NCBI GenBank assembly: GCA_946479615.1
Contig: CAMLGR010000187.1
Coordinates: 1-8,007, forward strand
Direction: 5' to 3'
DNA from: an uncultured Bacteroidota bacterium
Lineage (GTDB): Bacteria; Bacteroidota; Bacteroidia; Chitinophagales; Chitinophagaceae
DNA length: 8,007 nucleotides
Within the stretch, counting starts at the first letter, position 1. The number at the start of each line of letters is the position of its first letter. The notes under the pieces were generated by a model. That model did no database searches. It saw only the letters and a list, made by a program, of their open reading frames with translations, and was not told where the DNA came from. The position numbers and the translations under genes are program-made. Shown piece by piece: positions 7,261 through 8,007 of this stretch.

Positions 7261-7446
7261 CAGGAAATCCTGTTAGGTGTTAAGTTTTAGATGCTAGATA
7301 TGGAGAGGTTGAAGAGATGACTATTATTCACTATCCAATCGTTTTTGGTTTCACGCAGTATGCGCGGCGAAGCGACGACAGTAAGATTGTAATTGAAATC
7401 ACTCAACACCTGAAACTTATCATCTAAAACCTGACAGCATTTCCTG
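7261..7446. repeat. Imperfect inverted repeat between the DUF5686 gene and the small membrane protein
   Basis: The left arm (7261-7293) reads CAGGAAAT-C-CTGT-T-AGG, then seven extra bases, then TTTTAGATG. The right arm (7421-7446) is the complement of CAGGAAAT-G-CTGT-C-AGG-TTTTAGATG: 24 of 26 positions agree apart from the seven-base insertion. A further word pair, AGGTGTTAAG on the left (7275-7284) and the complement of AGGTGTTGAG at 7403-7412, lies inside the right half. The loop is about 127 bases and contains a GC-rich patch at 7352-7378. The right arm starts 18 bases after the stop of the small membrane protein gene, so it could end that transcript; the left arm lies just upstream of the DUF5686 promoter region. 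Confidence 0.6.
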
Positions 7447-7463
7447 TTATTCTTAATTCACGG

Positions 7464-7805
7464 TTAACTTTTCCGGAGATAGCTGCCACTCATGGCGGCA
7501 AAACCAGCTACGAGACCGCCGATAAAAGCGGTGATCAATACCAATAACAACGGATGGTTACCTATACCTAATAGTTGTGAAATGCGCGCGGAAAGAATGC
7601 TTTTATTGTTGATATCGATCCATTCTGCCAGTACAAACCACAGGATAAACAGCCCGATAAACCCTGCTACAAACGCTTTCCATGCTTTTTGATGAACAAG
7701 TATCGCTACCAGGAATGCAACTATGGCAATCGTCCACCAGGGAAAATACAAACCAGCCACAAAACCCAGCAAGGCAGTTAGTAATAGTGCAACTAAAAAT
7801 TTCAT
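7464..7805 (-). CDS. Small four-helix membrane protein of unknown function
   Basis: A 113-residue hydrophobic protein I do not recognise as a named family. Four membrane segments are visible at about 2-20, 22-38, 42-61 and 84-106, with a short polar stretch (62-83, EWIDINNKSILSARISQLLG) between the third and fourth. The first and last helices look alike: LLLTALLGFVAGLY and LVLITAFIGGLVAGF share a TA-x-x-G-x-VAG pattern. The end LRKS is basic and probably cytoplasmic. The first helix could also be an uncleaved signal anchor. The ATG at 7805 is the only suitable start. It lies 53 bases downstream of the acylase gene on the same strand, with no terminator between them, so the two are probably co-transcribed. 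The function is unknown. Confidence 0.75.
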   Translation of the reverse strand: MKFLVALLLTALLGFVAGLYFPWWTIAIVAFLVAILVHQKAWKAFVAGFIGLFILWFVLAEWIDINNKSILSARISQLLGIGNHPLLLVLITAFIGGLVAGFAAMSGSYLRKS

Positions 7806-7858
7806 ACAGTATAAATTGATTCAGTTAATCATGTTTGGTTCAAATCGCAGCGGATAAA

Positions 7859-8007
7859 TCATCCTTTTGAGAACTTCATCGTCCATTTCACTCTTTTATC
7901 GATCGCATCTGACTTTTTCATCACCCACAATGTATAATATTCCCCATTGACCCATTTATCGATAAAATTATCATAGAACCTGCTTCCGGGATTACCGCTT
8001 TGTCCGC
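7859..8007 (-). CDS. C-terminal end of a penicillin-acylase-family protein (S45)
   Basis: The minus strand is open from the right window edge to a TGA at 7859-7861, giving the last 48 residues. They begin GQSGNPGSRFYDNFIDKWVN, followed by GEYYTLWVMKK. The GQSGNPxSxxYxD sequence followed by an aromatic W and a GxY motif is the C-terminal signature of penicillin acylase/amidase family Ntn-hydrolases (peptidase family S45). These enzymes are normally exported, self-cleaved into two chains, and hydrolyse amide bonds of acylated amines such as beta-lactams or acyl-homoserine lactones. The catalytic N-terminal serine of the beta chain is outside the window, so activity and substrate cannot be judged. 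The small membrane protein follows 53 bases downstream. Confidence 0.82.
   Translation of the reverse strand, partial: GQSGNPGSRFYDNFIDKWVNGEYYTLWVMKKSDAIDKRVKWTMKFSKG

Overview
The window looks like chromosome of a Bacteroidota species, most likely a Chitinophagaceae-like member. This rests on an outer-membrane protein with a CarboxypepD_reg-like domain joined to a DUF5686 barrel, a secreted protein ending its signal peptide in Ala-Gln, good matches to the Bacteroidota -7 promoter element TAnnTTTG, weak or absent Shine-Dalgarno sequences, and AT-rich intergenic regions full of inverted repeats. No tRNA, rRNA, CRISPR array, transposase or phage gene was seen.

Layout from left to right: the first codons of a minus-strand secreted protein leave the window at base 1. 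A 357-base gap follows, holding an imperfect palindrome. Next is a plus-strand exported lactonase-family beta-propeller (408-1541). It converges on a minus-strand membrane histidine kinase (1699-3288) across a near-perfect 40-base inverted repeat. Upstream of the kinase, all on the minus strand, lie the tRNA uridine hydroxylase TrhO (3448-4476), a large CarboxypepD_reg/DUF5686 outer-membrane protein (4697-7213), a small four-helix membrane protein (7464-7805), and the C-terminal end of a penicillin-acylase-family hydrolase (7859-8007).

The genes do not form one recognisable pathway. The only likely co-transcribed pair is the acylase and the small membrane protein, 53 bases apart. The other same-strand genes are separated by 160 to 250 bases, and the gaps on both sides of the DUF5686 gene hold large inverted repeats and promoter-like sequences, so most look like independent units. 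Lactonase, DUF5686 protein and acylase are envelope proteins, while TrhO is a cytoplasmic tRNA-modifying enzyme.

The protein-coding content is ordinary. The most unusual content is intergenic: four large imperfect inverted repeats, each built from different short repeated words. Two of them overlap the 3' end of the adjacent gene and provide its stop codon. I did not find a convincing new multi-gene system.
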